Shown here piece after piece: positions 37,514-46,233 of a DNA stretch of 64,000 nucleotides. The DNA comes from Caballeronia telluris (GTDB lineage Bacteria; Pseudomonadota; Gammaproteobacteria; Burkholderiales; Burkholderiaceae): positions 186,001-250,000 of the forward strand of contig NZ_FCNZ02000002.1 in NCBI RefSeq assembly GCF_001544495.1, in the 5' to 3' direction. Numbering within the stretch: the first letter of the stretch is position 1; every line of letters starts with the position of its first letter. The notes beneath the pieces were generated by a model, which saw only the letters and a list, made by a program, of their open reading frames with translations, searched no databases and was not told where the DNA came from. The translations under genes and the position numbers were made by a program.

Positions 37514-38602
37514 TCACCAGAGGCGGAGCTTCCGCAGATAGCCCAGCGTGCCGGCCGCGCACACCACCATCACGCCGATCACGACCCAGAACGAATGCGG
37601 TCCGTGCGTCCCGGGCAGCCCCGCGACGTTCATCCCGAAAATGCCCGAGATGAGCGTCGCCGGCATCAGCAACGCCGACATCACCGCGAGCCACAGCAGT
37701 TTGCCGTTGATCTCCTCGGAAAGCTGGGCGGCGATTTCGTCCTGCAGCAGTTTTGCGCGTTCATAGAGCCCTTCGAGCCCGGCGGCCAGGCCGTTGAGCA
37801 CCTGGATCGCCTGGATCAGCGCCTCCATCGAGCGCGGTTCGGCCCAGTCGAGCCGCCGCGTGACGAGCTGCGTGAGCGCGTTGCGCTCCGGATCGATGAA
37901 GCGCTTCACCTCGACGAGCCGCCGCCGCACCTCGCCCAGTTCGACGCGCGAATTCGGATGCGTCCCGTCGATCACGCCCTCTTCCACGTCGTCGAGGCGG
38001 TCGCCCAGTTCGTCGATGCGGTCCGCGAAGGTCTGGTTCAGCGCGCGGATCAGGCCCGCGAAGAGATCGACGGTATCGCGAAAGAGCGCGCCTTCGAGCA
38101 CCGCGTGGCGCAGGCGGTCCGTGGACTGCAGCGGCTGCGCGCGCACCGTGATCATCCGGTGGCTGTCGACGTAAAAGCGCAGCGCGCCCGTCGCGCGCCG
38201 CGACGCGCGCGCCGCCGGATCGGCTTCGCTGCTGCCCGCTGGCGACACCGCCGCGCGCTCCACATCGGCCACTACGCCGTACACGAAGTTGGACCCCATG
38301 TGCACGCGCGGCCGCTTGTCCTCGCCGTTCAAGAATTCTCGCGCGACGTCGGGCATCGACGTGACGCCGGTCAGCCAGTTCTCGACGGTGTCGTCGTTCG
38401 CGCTCAGGTGCAGCCAGGTCGGGCCGTCGCCGGCGATTTCCTTGCGCGCTTCGTCCCACGAGAGGCGGATCGCCTCGGCGCCCGCAAAGCGAAACGCGCT
38501 GATAAACCCGGCGGGCACCGGCCCGCCGCGCGCCGGCGGAGCGTCTGCCTGACGCGCGGATTGCGCCTTGTTGCTGTCGATATCGGAGTTGATGCTGTTC
38601 AA
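37514..38602 (-). CDS. zntB: CorA/ZntB-family divalent metal transporter
   Basis: 362 residues. The start is placed at TTG 38602 because AAAGGAAG lies 7 nt upstream; a GTG at 38620 in the same frame has no ribosome-binding site. A long cytosolic N-terminal domain (about 25-300, rich in helices such as LNQTFADRIDELGDRLDDVEE) is followed by two C-terminal membrane helices. The pore signature GMN is present as SGIFGMNVAGLPGT (about 320). The ZntB branch moves Zn2+; the metal cannot be assigned with certainty here. It lies 37 bp downstream of pagP on the same strand, so they may share a transcript. Confidence 0.88.
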   Translation of the reverse strand: MNSINSDIDSNKAQSARQADAPPARGGPVPAGFISAFRFAGAEAIRLSWDEARKEIAGDGPTWLHLSANDDTVENWLTGVTSMPDVAREFLNGEDKRPRVHMGSNFVYGVVADVERAAVSPAGSSEADPAARASRRATGALRFYVDSHRMITVRAQPLQSTDRLRHAVLEGALFRDTVDLFAGLIRALNQTFADRIDELGDRLDDVEEGVIDGTHPNSRVELGEVRRRLVEVKRFIDPERNALTQLVTRRLDWAEPRSMEALIQAIQVLNGLAAGLEGLYERAKLLQDEIAAQLSEEINGKLLWLAVMSALLMPATLISGIFGMNVAGLPGTHGPHSFWVVIGVMVVCAAGTLGYLRKLRLW

Positions 38603-38639
38603 CGTTTCACTTCCTTTCACACTGCTGGAACCCTGGGAA

Positions 38640-39209
38640 TCAGAACTCGTAGCGCCCCCAGAAAAACGCGACGTCGCCGTCGTTCAGACCGGGAACGCGC
38701 GGAATGAACGTCGCCATGACCGACGCCTTGCGGTAGCGCACCGACGCGATCGGCAACGCGATCGGTATCGGCACGTAATGCGCGATGTCGTTGCGCGCGG
38801 TGATGCCGACGAAATAGCCGCCGCCGATCGACAGACCGCCCGCCACCGGATTGGTGTACCACTGCCGGGCGAACCCGCCGATGGGCTGGACATGATCGTG
38901 CGAATCCAGGAACGCCATCGCAAACAGAATATCCTCGTTGCCGCGGGCGTCGGTCCAGTGCTTGCCCGCGCCGCCGCCCCACGACTTCGCGTTGAGCTGG
39001 CTGCGGTCATCGTAGCCGTCGATATGCCAGCCGTAGCCGGTCAGATAGCCGTCCCAGGTGCCTTCGTTCGCCACTCGGCTCACGCGCTGACACGCGGACG
39101 CCACCCAGTTCCACGAATAGTCGCACGCGGCGTGCGCCGTGCCCGCGAATTCCACCTGCGCCGTTGCCGCGACGACCAGTGCCGTGCCGAGGAGACTCTT
39201 GCTCATCAT
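38640..39209 (-). CDS. pagP: Lipid A palmitoyltransferase PagP
   Basis: 189 residues from ATG 39209 (a second ATG follows immediately). A signal peptide (ends near TAHA-ACD) precedes an eight-strand outer-membrane barrel. PagP moves palmitate from phospholipid to lipid A and protects against antimicrobial peptides. Catalytic residues align by context: His62 in GYGWHID and Asp102-Ser103 in FLDSHDH, equivalent to His33, Asp76 and Ser77 of E. coli PagP. The C-terminal strands GYFVGITARNDIAHYVPIP and DGDVAFFWGRYEF end in the aromatic residue needed for barrel assembly. Confidence 0.92.
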   Translation of the reverse strand: MMSKSLLGTALVVAATAQVEFAGTAHAACDYSWNWVASACQRVSRVANEGTWDGYLTGYGWHIDGYDDRSQLNAKSWGGGAGKHWTDARGNEDILFAMAFLDSHDHVQPIGGFARQWYTNPVAGGLSIGGGYFVGITARNDIAHYVPIPIALPIASVRYRKASVMATFIPRVPGLNDGDVAFFWGRYEF

Positions 39210-39363
39210 TCTTGTTGCGCCCGGCGTCGTCCACACGCTGCGCGCCGGTCGTGGTCGTTGGTTGGCGATCGTTGCGGGTTATCGTGCACCTGCCCGTCGA
39301 CTCGCCAGCAAATCCCGCGCCGCATCGTTACCGAATGATTGCCGGGCGGCTTTCCGCCGGCTT

Positions 39364-40671
39364 CTACGAAGGCGACACCAGCTTGAAATCGACCGGCGAA
39401 CCGATGTCGAGGCGCTGCGGGTCCGACGCGAGTTCGCCCGTCTGCGGATCGCGTCGGAAGAAATAGACGCTGTCGCTTTCCTGATTGCCGACGATGAGCC
39501 AGCGCCCGCCCGGATCGATCGTGAATTCGCGCGGCGTCTTGCCGAGCGTCGACGTGCGTCCGGTGAGCTTCAGCTGGCCGCTCGCCGGATCGACGGCGAA
39601 CGCGACGAGTTCGTTCGCGTCGCCACGATTGGTCGCGTAGAGAAAGCGCCCGTCCGGCGAGAGGTGGATCGCGCCGCCGCCGATCTTGCCCTTGAAGCCC
39701 GGCGCGGTCATCGGCAGGCTTTGCACCTGCGTGAGCTTGCCGTCGCGATAGTCGAAGACGACGACCGATGCGTTCATCTCCGTCGTCAGGTAGGCGTGCT
39801 TGCCGCTCGCGTCGAAGATCAGGTGGCGCGGGCCGGCGCCGGGCTTAATCGTCGTGTAGCGCGTATCGGTCGGGCCGAGCAGGCCGCGGCTGCCGTCGGG
39901 CGTGTAGCGGTACGAATAGACCTTGTCGGCGCCGAGATCCTGCGCGAAGAGATAGCGTCCGTCGGGCGAAAAGACCGTCGAGTGGACGTGCGAGTTGTCC
40001 TGCCGGCCTTTGACCGGGCCGCCGCCTTCGTGATGCACCGTCAGCACCGACTTGCCGACCTGGCCGTCCGCCTGCAGCGGGAAAACGGCGAAGCTGCCGC
40101 CCGGATTCGCCGCGACGGAGTAGTTGGCCGTCAGCAGATACTGCCCGTCGGGCGAGATCGCGAGGTAGCAGGGATCGTTGCCGTCCGCCGAGACCTTGTC
40201 GAGAAACGTGAGCTGGCCGCTTTGCGCGTCGAAACGAAACGCGCTCACGCTGCCGCGCTGCGAGGCCGGACCGTTGTCGCCGGGCAGTTCGTTGACCGCG
40301 TAGACGAAGCGCCGGTCGCGGCTCACGACGAGATACGACGGGTTCACCGCCTGCGCCGACGAGATGCGCGTGAGTTCGCCGCTCTTCGTATCGAACCGAT
40401 AGACGTAGATGCCTTCGCTCTTGCCGCTGCCCGTGTAGGTGCCGATCAGGAGATCGTAGACGCCGTCGGCCGAGACCGATGCGCTCGCGGACGAAGCCGG
40501 TGACGTCTGCGCCAGGGCGGCTGAAGCAGAAAAGGCCTGCGCTGCGACAATCGAAACGATCGTCGCGAAACCTTTTGCCCATGCAACGGGCCTAACTGCG
40601 ATGCCAGCCGATGAGCGCGAGGTCCTGGTACGCGGTTTATCGACGGTGATCGACGGCGGGACGGAATACAT
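39364..40671 (-). CDS. Exported lactonase / beta-propeller protein (YbhE-type 6-phosphogluconolactonase family)
   Basis: 435 residues. An unusually long basic N-terminus and a hydrophobic segment (about 33-55, ending ASAALAQ) suggest export to the periplasm. The remainder is a seven-bladed propeller of the lactonase/YbhE family, with repeated blade motifs: YLVVSRDRRFVYAVNE, YLAISPDGQYLLTANY, FSPDGRYLFAQD, LSPDGRFLYATNRG and FTIDPGGRWLIVGNQ. The cytosolic members hydrolyse 6-phosphogluconolactone; an exported copy would need another substrate, such as gluconolactone, so I avoid the pgl symbol. Confidence 0.85.
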   Translation of the reverse strand: MYSVPPSITVDKPRTRTSRSSAGIAVRPVAWAKGFATIVSIVAAQAFSASAALAQTSPASSASASVSADGVYDLLIGTYTGSGKSEGIYVYRFDTKSGELTRISSAQAVNPSYLVVSRDRRFVYAVNELPGDNGPASQRGSVSAFRFDAQSGQLTFLDKVSADGNDPCYLAISPDGQYLLTANYSVAANPGGSFAVFPLQADGQVGKSVLTVHHEGGGPVKGRQDNSHVHSTVFSPDGRYLFAQDLGADKVYSYRYTPDGSRGLLGPTDTRYTTIKPGAGPRHLIFDASGKHAYLTTEMNASVVVFDYRDGKLTQVQSLPMTAPGFKGKIGGGAIHLSPDGRFLYATNRGDANELVAFAVDPASGQLKLTGRTSTLGKTPREFTIDPGGRWLIVGNQESDSVYFFRRDPQTGELASDPQRLDIGSPVDFKLVSPS

Positions 40672-40855
40672 GTGACCTCCTGATCGTTTGTTTTGCGGCT
40701 TGTTTTCAGATTTTTCAGGTTATGTTGTCGCTGTCGGCGAGCGCCGCGGTACGCCGCAACCGTATCACCGATCAGCCGCGCGGGTTCCTCTGCGAGCAAC
40801 CCCGCCAACCCGACCTTACTTCAGCCAAAGCAGTCATACCAACAAAGGAATCGCG

Positions 40856-41008
40856 ATGAACATTCACGTCAGCCTGGGCCCGCTCGTTTCACTCATCGCC
40901 GGCATTCTCATCCTGATCATGCCGCGGCTGCTCAACTTCATCGTCGCGATCTACCTGATCGTGATCGGCCTCATTGGTTTGTTCGGGCTCGGCGCGTCGC
41001 ATTTCTGA
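40856..41008 (+). CDS. DUF3096 small membrane protein, 50 residues
   Basis: MNIHVSLGPLVSLIAGILIL then IMPRLLNFIVAIYLIVIGLIG and a short tail. Two hydrophobic helices joined by MPRLLN, the whole of the DUF3096 family, whose function is unknown. AAAGGA lies 6 nt before the ATG. It is divergent from the exported lactonase with a 184-bp promoter region between. The long stem-loop at 41157-41198 lies downstream. Confidence 0.85.
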   Translation: MNIHVSLGPLVSLIAGILILIMPRLLNFIVAIYLIVIGLIGLFGLGASHF

Positions 41009-41156
41009 GCGCACGGAGACGCGCACGCCCTCGCGCACGCCCTGCTCTGACGCCGATTCGGCGGCCGGGTTCCGCGTGTAAGGAAGCGTCGGGGGAATGT
41101 CGGGAAGACGCCGGCGTGCGCGGCGAGAGCTAAAGCGCGGACGAAAGCGCGGACGA

Positions 41157-41198
41157 GCAGAACCCGCGCGGCGCCTTTCGGCGTCGCGCGGGTTCTGC
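41157..41198. terminator. 42-bp near-perfect stem-loop, terminator-like
   Basis: A 19-bp stem with one G-T pair (arms begin GCAGAACCCGCGCGGCGCC) closed by a TTTC tetraloop, lying between the converging DUF3096 gene and the gene at 41238. There is no U-tract on either side, so it may be a transcription barrier or mRNA 3' end without classical intrinsic termination. Confidence 0.6.
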
Positions 41199-41237
41199 AT
41201 GCGTCGTCCTGCGATGAAACGTTCGGTGGCGCCGCGA

Positions 41238-41486
41238 TCAGCCGTTGGCGAGCTGATCGAGCCGCAGGCGTCCCTGCAGCGAAAGGCAGCCGACAGCAAT
41301 GCCGCCGACGTCATAGGTATAGCGCGTGAAGCACCCGCGCTCGGTCAGAAAGGCCGCCGCCGTTTGCATGGCGTTGCGGGAAAGACCCAGGTTCGTGTAA
41401 TCGAGCGGAAGCAGCGGGTCGGCGTCGGAGACGCGGCTCGCTGCGGAAAGTATCGCGATGCAGTCGGATTTCGACGGGTTGAGCAT
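41238..41486 (-). CDS. Hypothetical protein, 82 residues
   Basis: Not recognised. From ATG 41486 (GAGGA 10 nt upstream) it encodes MLNPSKSDCIAILSAASRVS then LPLDYTNLGLSRNAMQTAAAFLTERGCFTRYTYDVGGIAVGCLSLQG in order. No signal peptide or membrane helix. The mix of helix (AMQTAAAFLTERG) and a strand-rich C-terminus could be a small winged-helix-like fold, but I cannot place it. The frame remains open to ATG 41597; that extension looks unlike coding sequence. It is alone between the stem-loop at 41157-41198 and a divergent GH15 gene. Confidence 0.6.
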   Translation of the reverse strand: MLNPSKSDCIAILSAASRVSDADPLLPLDYTNLGLSRNAMQTAAAFLTERGCFTRYTYDVGGIAVGCLSLQGRLRLDQLANG

Positions 41487-41934
41487 GGCTTTCTGTTCCT
41501 CGAAAACGGTACGCTGAAGACGGATTGTCCAAACGACGATTTGAAGACCAGCGATGCGCCGCCAGGAATTTTCGATGCTTCGAAAAGGCATGCGCATGAA
41601 AAGCGGTAGGTGACGCGGTATATGAAGCGGCCCGGAGCGCGCGAAAAGCTAAAAAGCGTGCGGGAGGCGAGCAGAAAGCGCGCGCGCAAAACGTCCTTGC
41701 CAATCTTCATTCTAAAGTGCTGTCCAATTATTTTCCAAGCACTTGTGCGTCAGATTCGTGACGCTTCGTCACGCACGGTTCGCGCGGGTTTGCAGCCGAC
41801 TCCGAACTATTGCGGCAGAATGCGGCTCGAAAGGCGTTTCATGCGCGTCGGCTCGCTTCGCCGGCGCGTCGAACAATTCGTGGCGCCGCGCTTTGTCTGC
41901 GTATCGCCGCAAGAAGAAGAGAGCTCGTATCGCC
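41487..41934. other. Divergent regulatory region before the GH15 gene
   Basis: About 450 bp. An AT-richer core (41700-41750) contains AAGTGCT-N16-AGCACTT (41715-41744), followed by nested inverted repeats GTGCGT ... ACGCAC (41745-41776) around CGTGACG-CTT-CGTCACG (41757-41773). These look like operator sites. No credible small gene. Confidence 0.5.
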
Positions 41935-43809
41935 ATGCCCTCACCGATTGAAGACTACGCCATGGTCGGCGACGGCCACACGGCCGCCCTGATCTCCCGC
42001 AACGGTTCCGTCGACTGGCTCTGCTGGCCGCGTTTTGATTCCGGCGCCTGCTTCGCCGCGCTCCTCGGCACGCCTGAGCACGGCCGCTGGCTGATCGCGC
42101 CGGACCTGCCGCCCGATGCGCCCGACCCCGTCATCAGGCGCCGTTATCGCGGCGACACGCTGATCCTCGAAACCGATTTCGAAACGCCGGACGGCGCCGT
42201 GACGATCGTCGATTTCATGCCGGCGAGAAACGGGCATTCGGAACTCGTGCGGATCGTGATCGGCCGGCGCGGCGTCGTGCCGATGAAAACCGAACTGGTC
42301 CTGCGCTTCGACTACGGTTCGTCGGTGCCGTGGGTGAGCCGCCTCACGCATGAGAGCGGGATCAAGGCGATCGCCGGCCCGGACCTCGCGGTCCTGCGCA
42401 CGCCCGTGGATCTCGTCGGCGAGAACATGAAGACCGTCGCGCGCTTTACCGTCGCGAAAGGCGAGCGCGTGCCGTTCTCGCTCTGTTATTCGCAATCGCA
42501 TCTGCGGCTGCCGCCCGCGCACGATCCACACACGCAACTCGCGCGCACCGAGAACCACTGGCGCGAGTGGTCCGCGCAAAGCGACTTGAAAGGCAAATGG
42601 GCGGGCGCGATCCGCCGCTCGCTGATCACGCTGAAGGCGCTCGCGTATGAACCGACCGGCGGCATCGTCGCCGCGCCGACGACTTCGCTGCCCGAGCAGC
42701 TCGGCGGCACGCGCAACTGGGACTATCGCTATTGCTGGCTGCGCGACGCGACCATCACGCTGCTTGCGATGATGCGCGGCGGCTATTACGACGAAGCGCG
42801 CGCGTGGCGCGCGTGGCTCGGCCGCGTGATGGCGGGCTCACCCGAGCAGGTGCAGATCATGTACGGCATCGCGGGCGAGCGGCGTCTGCCGGAATGGATC
42901 GTCGACTGGCTGCCGGGCTACGAAGGCGCGGCGCCGGTGCGCATCGGCAACGGCGCGGTCAACCAGTTGCAACTCGACGTCTACGGCGAAGTGATGAACG
43001 CGCTGCATCTCGCGCGCGTCGGCGGCCTGCAGAGCGACGAAACCGCGTGGTCGATCCAGTGCGCGATGCTCAAGCACCTCGAAACCGTCTGGCAGCAACC
43101 CGACGAAGGCATCTGGGAAGTGCGCGGCGGAAGCCAGCACTTCACGTTCTCGAAGGTGATGGCGTGGGTCGCGTACGACCGCGCGATCAAGTCGGCCGAA
43201 ATGTTCGACCTGCCCGGCCCGCTCGACCACTGGCGCGCGTTGCGGGCGCAGATTCACGCGGATGTCTGCGAGAAAAGCTGGAACGCATCGATGAACTCGT
43301 TCGTGCAGGCCTATCACGGCGACGCCCTCGACGCGAGCCTGCTCCTGATTCCGCTGCTCAGCTTTCTGCCGCCGGATGATCCCCGTGTGATCGGCACCGT
43401 ACACGCGATCGAAACCGATCTCACCCATGATGGACTGGTCAAGCGCTACCACACGACCGAAGTCGACGATGGCCTGCCGCCCGGTGAAGGCACGTTTCTG
43501 GCTTGTAGCTTCTGGCTGGTCGACAATCTGGCGCTGCAGGGCCGCTTCGACGAAGCGCACGCGATGTTCGAGCGCCTCGTCGGGCTGTCGAACGACGTGG
43601 GGCTTTTATCCGAGGAATACGACACGGTGGCGAAACGCCTTGTCGGCAATTTCCCACAGGCGTTTTCCCATGTTGCGCTCGTTCACACTGGCATGAATCT
43701 CATGCGCCAAGAGCAGGAGATCGCCCGCGCGACCGGTCAGCCAGCCGGCCAGCACGATCATCCGGCCGAAGCCGGCGAATCGGCGGCGTCGCTCGAAAGC
43801 AGGTTGTAA
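41935..43809 (+). CDS. Glycoside hydrolase family 15 protein (glucoamylase/trehalase-like)
   Basis: 624 residues from ATG 41935, where the conserved start MPSPIEDYAMVGDGHTAALISRNGSVDWLCWPRFDS lies across residues 1-36. The N-terminal beta-sandwich (to about 230) is followed by an (alpha/alpha)6 barrel: QLGGTRNWDYRYCWLRDATITLLA (about 252-275), YGIAGERRLPEWIVDWLPGY with the first acid residue region, and DDGLPPGEGTFLACSFWLVDNLA with the second (about 510-532). Members hydrolyse alpha-glucans, trehalose or related glucosides in the cytosol; no signal peptide is present. The substrate is not evident. The C-terminal 25 residues are low complexity. Confidence 0.9.
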   Translation: MPSPIEDYAMVGDGHTAALISRNGSVDWLCWPRFDSGACFAALLGTPEHGRWLIAPDLPPDAPDPVIRRRYRGDTLILETDFETPDGAVTIVDFMPARNGHSELVRIVIGRRGVVPMKTELVLRFDYGSSVPWVSRLTHESGIKAIAGPDLAVLRTPVDLVGENMKTVARFTVAKGERVPFSLCYSQSHLRLPPAHDPHTQLARTENHWREWSAQSDLKGKWAGAIRRSLITLKALAYEPTGGIVAAPTTSLPEQLGGTRNWDYRYCWLRDATITLLAMMRGGYYDEARAWRAWLGRVMAGSPEQVQIMYGIAGERRLPEWIVDWLPGYEGAAPVRIGNGAVNQLQLDVYGEVMNALHLARVGGLQSDETAWSIQCAMLKHLETVWQQPDEGIWEVRGGSQHFTFSKVMAWVAYDRAIKSAEMFDLPGPLDHWRALRAQIHADVCEKSWNASMNSFVQAYHGDALDASLLLIPLLSFLPPDDPRVIGTVHAIETDLTHDGLVKRYHTTEVDDGLPPGEGTFLACSFWLVDNLALQGRFDEAHAMFERLVGLSNDVGLLSEEYDTVAKRLVGNFPQAFSHVALVHTGMNLMRQEQEIARATGQPAGQHDHPAEAGESAASLESRL

Positions 43810-43838
43810 GACTAATCACAGGATCGGGAAATCGCCAG

Positions 43839-43866
43839 TTGTGCAACGGTTTGTTGCATTGCACAA
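43839..43866. promoter_or_regulatory. Perfect 8-bp inverted repeat, candidate PHA-regulator operator
   Basis: TTGTGCAA-N12-TTGCACAA, with a further TTGTTGCA inside. The right arm overlaps the likely -35 of phaZ. TGCA-rich sites of this kind are reported for PhaR, the PHB-sensing repressor; the assignment here is inference. Confidence 0.5.
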
Positions 43867-43888
43867 TGACACTGCCCTAGTTGATAAT
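43859..43888 (+). promoter_or_regulatory. Candidate sigma-70 promoter of phaZ
   Basis: -35 TTGCAC (43859-43864), 18-bp spacer, -10 GATAAT (43883-43888). It would give a leader of about 215 nt before the phaZ ATG. The leader itself holds no obvious small gene. Confidence 0.5.
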
Positions 43889-44108
43889 GCGGAATAAGTT
43901 CCGACCGGGCGTATAGTTGAAGACGCGAATGAAGTCAATATTTCCGACTTCGCAAGTCTTGAGCCGTACTGCCGATAACCAGGAGTCGAGTTGGACCTGT
44001 AGTTCGTAAGCTACCGCTGCATCATTGACTGCCGTAAGAGGCTAATCGCCGGGCGCATACCGCGATGAGCGGGTAACACGGGCGTCACCGGTTTTACACG
44101 GGGCAAAC

Positions 44109-45380
44109 ATGCTCTATCAATTTCACGAATTCCAGCGAGCCATGCTGTATCCCCTGACGGCATGGGCTCAAGCCGCGTCGAAGTCGTTTCTCAATCCGGC
44201 CAGTCCGCTAGCGTACGTGCCGGGCTCCAGCCGCCTCGCCGCCGGCTACGAGCTGCTCTACCGGCTCGGCAAGGACTACGAGAAACCCGAGTTCGAGATC
44301 CATCAGATCGAGAAGGACGGCCACAAGATTCCGATCGTCGAGCAGACGGTCGTCGAGAAGCCGTTTTGCCGCCTGTTGCGCTTCAAGCGCTACGCGGACG
44401 ACAGCATGGCCGTGAAAAGCATGAAGGACGAGCCGGTCGTGCTCGTCTGCGCGCCGCTCTCCGGCCACCACTCGACGCTCCTGCGCGACACGGTCAAGAC
44501 GCTCCTGCAGGATCACAAGGTCTACATCACCGACTGGATCGACGCGCGCATGGTGCCGTTCGAGGACGGCGCGTTCCATCTCGACGACTACGTCGAGTAC
44601 ATCCAGGAATTCATTCGACATATCGGCGCGAACGATCTGCACGTGATTTCGGTGTGCCAGCCGACCGTGCCGGTGCTCGCCGCCATTTCGCTGATGGCGT
44701 CGCGCGGCGAAGACACGCCGCGCACAATGACGATGATGGGCGGTCCGATCGACGCGCGCCGCAGCCCGACGTCCGTGAATTCGCTGGCGAACGAGCACTC
44801 CTACGAGTGGTTCGAGAACAACGTGATTTACACGGTACCGGCAAATTATCCAGGGGTCGGACGCAAGGTTTATCCGGGTTTCCTGCAGCATGCCGGGTTT
44901 GTCGCGATGAATCCGGAGCGCCATCTGACGGCGCACTGGGACTTCTATCAGAACCTGATCCGCGGCGACGACGACGATGCCGAGCAACATCGCCGCTTCT
45001 ACGACGAATACAACGCCGTGCTCGACATGGCCGCTGAGTATTACCTCGAAACTATCCGCATCGTGTTCCAGGAATTCCGCCTGGCGGAAGGCACGTGGGA
45101 TGTGAACGGCGAACTGGTGCGCCCGCAGGACATCAAGACGACGGCGCTTTTCACGATCGAAGGCGAACTCGACGACATCTCCGGTTGCGGCCAGACGCGC
45201 GCGGCGCACGACCTGTGCACGGGCATTCCGGCGAAGAACAAGAAGCACTTCACCGCCGAAAAAGCCGGTCACTACGGCATTTTCTCGGGACGCCGCTGGC
45301 GGACGATGGTGTATCCGCAGTTGCGCGAGTTCATCCTCGAACACGACAAGGCGCCGAAGCGCGAACCGGTTCTCGCGTAA
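44109..45380 (+). CDS. phaZ: Intracellular poly(3-hydroxybutyrate) depolymerase
   Basis: 423 residues. Degrades native PHB granules in the cytoplasm to release 3-hydroxybutyrate. It is the Cupriavidus PhaZa1 type, which uses a Cys nucleophile in a lipase-like box: HVISVCQPTVPVL puts Cys at 183, and Asp355 (EGELDD) and His388 (AEKAGHYG) fall exactly on the catalytic triad numbering reported for the C. necator enzyme. The N-terminal MLYQFHEFQRAMLYPLTAWA is also characteristic. A palindrome overlaps its promoter and a strong terminator follows, so it is a single-gene unit. Confidence 0.96.
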   Translation: MLYQFHEFQRAMLYPLTAWAQAASKSFLNPASPLAYVPGSSRLAAGYELLYRLGKDYEKPEFEIHQIEKDGHKIPIVEQTVVEKPFCRLLRFKRYADDSMAVKSMKDEPVVLVCAPLSGHHSTLLRDTVKTLLQDHKVYITDWIDARMVPFEDGAFHLDDYVEYIQEFIRHIGANDLHVISVCQPTVPVLAAISLMASRGEDTPRTMTMMGGPIDARRSPTSVNSLANEHSYEWFENNVIYTVPANYPGVGRKVYPGFLQHAGFVAMNPERHLTAHWDFYQNLIRGDDDDAEQHRRFYDEYNAVLDMAAEYYLETIRIVFQEFRLAEGTWDVNGELVRPQDIKTTALFTIEGELDDISGCGQTRAAHDLCTGIPAKNKKHFTAEKAGHYGIFSGRRWRTMVYPQLREFILEHDKAPKREPVLA

Positions 45381-45400
45381 TTGCGCGAAGCCTGTATAAG

Positions 45401-45440
45401 ACAAACGCCGCGCTGTTCCCCAGCGCGGCGTTTGTTTTTT
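45401..45440 (+). terminator. Rho-independent terminator of phaZ
   Basis: 15-bp stem ACAAACGCCGCGCTG / CAGCGCGGCGTTTGT with a 5-nt loop and T-tract to 45440, 20 bp after the phaZ stop. Confidence 0.93.
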
Positions 45441-45455
45441 GAGCCCGCGAGCGCT

Positions 45456-46088
45456 TTACCGCCGCATCAGGTACGCGAGCAAAAGCTCCGTGTTCATCTT
45501 CACGACTTCGTCGCGCTGTTCCTGCTGGCTGAAGTCGAGGCCGAAAGTCGCTTCGAGCGTGAAGCGGTTCGACACGATGTAATAGCCGAGACCTGACAGC
45601 GTCACGTAGAACTTGAGCGGATCGACGTCGGTCCTGAACAAGCCGGCCTTTGCGCCGCGTTCCAGAATGCCCGCGAGCGTTGCGACAAGCGGCGAGATCA
45701 ATTCGCGGATGCGCGTCGACCCCTTGATATATCTCGCTTCGTGCAGGTTTTCGTTGTTGATCAGGCGCAGCAGTTCCGGGTGATCGCGATAGTAATCCCA
45801 GACGAAATGCGCGAGCCGCGTCATCGCTTCGACGGGTGCGATGCCGTCGAGGTCGAGCGTGCGCTCCGTGTCCATGAGCGCGCCGAACGCGTGCTCAAGC
45901 ACGGCCGTGAACAGTTGCTCCTTGCTGCCGAAGTAGTAGTAGAGCATCCGCTCGTTGGTTTCGGCGCGGCGGGCTATCTGATCGACGCGTGCGCCGAACA
46001 GACCTCCGGCTGCGAACTCGTCCGCGGCTGCCAGCAATATGCGGCGGCGGGTGCCTTCAGGATCTCTTTTGATTTTCGGCTGATTCAT
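45456..46088 (-). CDS. TetR/AcrR-family transcriptional regulator
   Basis: 210 residues from ATG 46088, giving MNQPKIKRDPEGTRRRILLAA. The N-terminal helix-turn-helix is FGARVDQIARRAETNERMLYYYFGSKEQLF (about 33-62), followed by a TetR_C ligand domain with PELLRLINNENLHEARYIKGS, which resembles regulators of the RutR/NicS-like group. The ligand is unknown. It is divergent from rsxB; the 333 bp between them contains a 16-bp palindrome (46234-46249) that could be its operator, although TetR genes may also control the convergent phaZ side or distant genes. Confidence 0.9.
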   Translation of the reverse strand: MNQPKIKRDPEGTRRRILLAAADEFAAGGLFGARVDQIARRAETNERMLYYYFGSKEQLFTAVLEHAFGALMDTERTLDLDGIAPVEAMTRLAHFVWDYYRDHPELLRLINNENLHEARYIKGSTRIRELISPLVATLAGILERGAKAGLFRTDVDPLKFYVTLSGLGYYIVSNRFTLEATFGLDFSQQEQRDEVVKMNTELLLAYLMRR

Positions 46089-46233
46089 GGTGGCATGATT
46101 CGAGAGCCGCGTTATCCGAATAGCGTCACGCGGCCCGTGTCGAGGGAGACATGACGTGAACGGGCGCGCCAAGGTTATTGGGGAACACCGTCCTGCGGTC
46201 AATCGGAAAAGCGCTTCGATTATGCGCACATCG

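Noticed and set aside
41487..41597. Longer form of the hypothetical protein at 41238
   Set aside because: The extension has no ribosome-binding site and reads like translated intergenic DNA.
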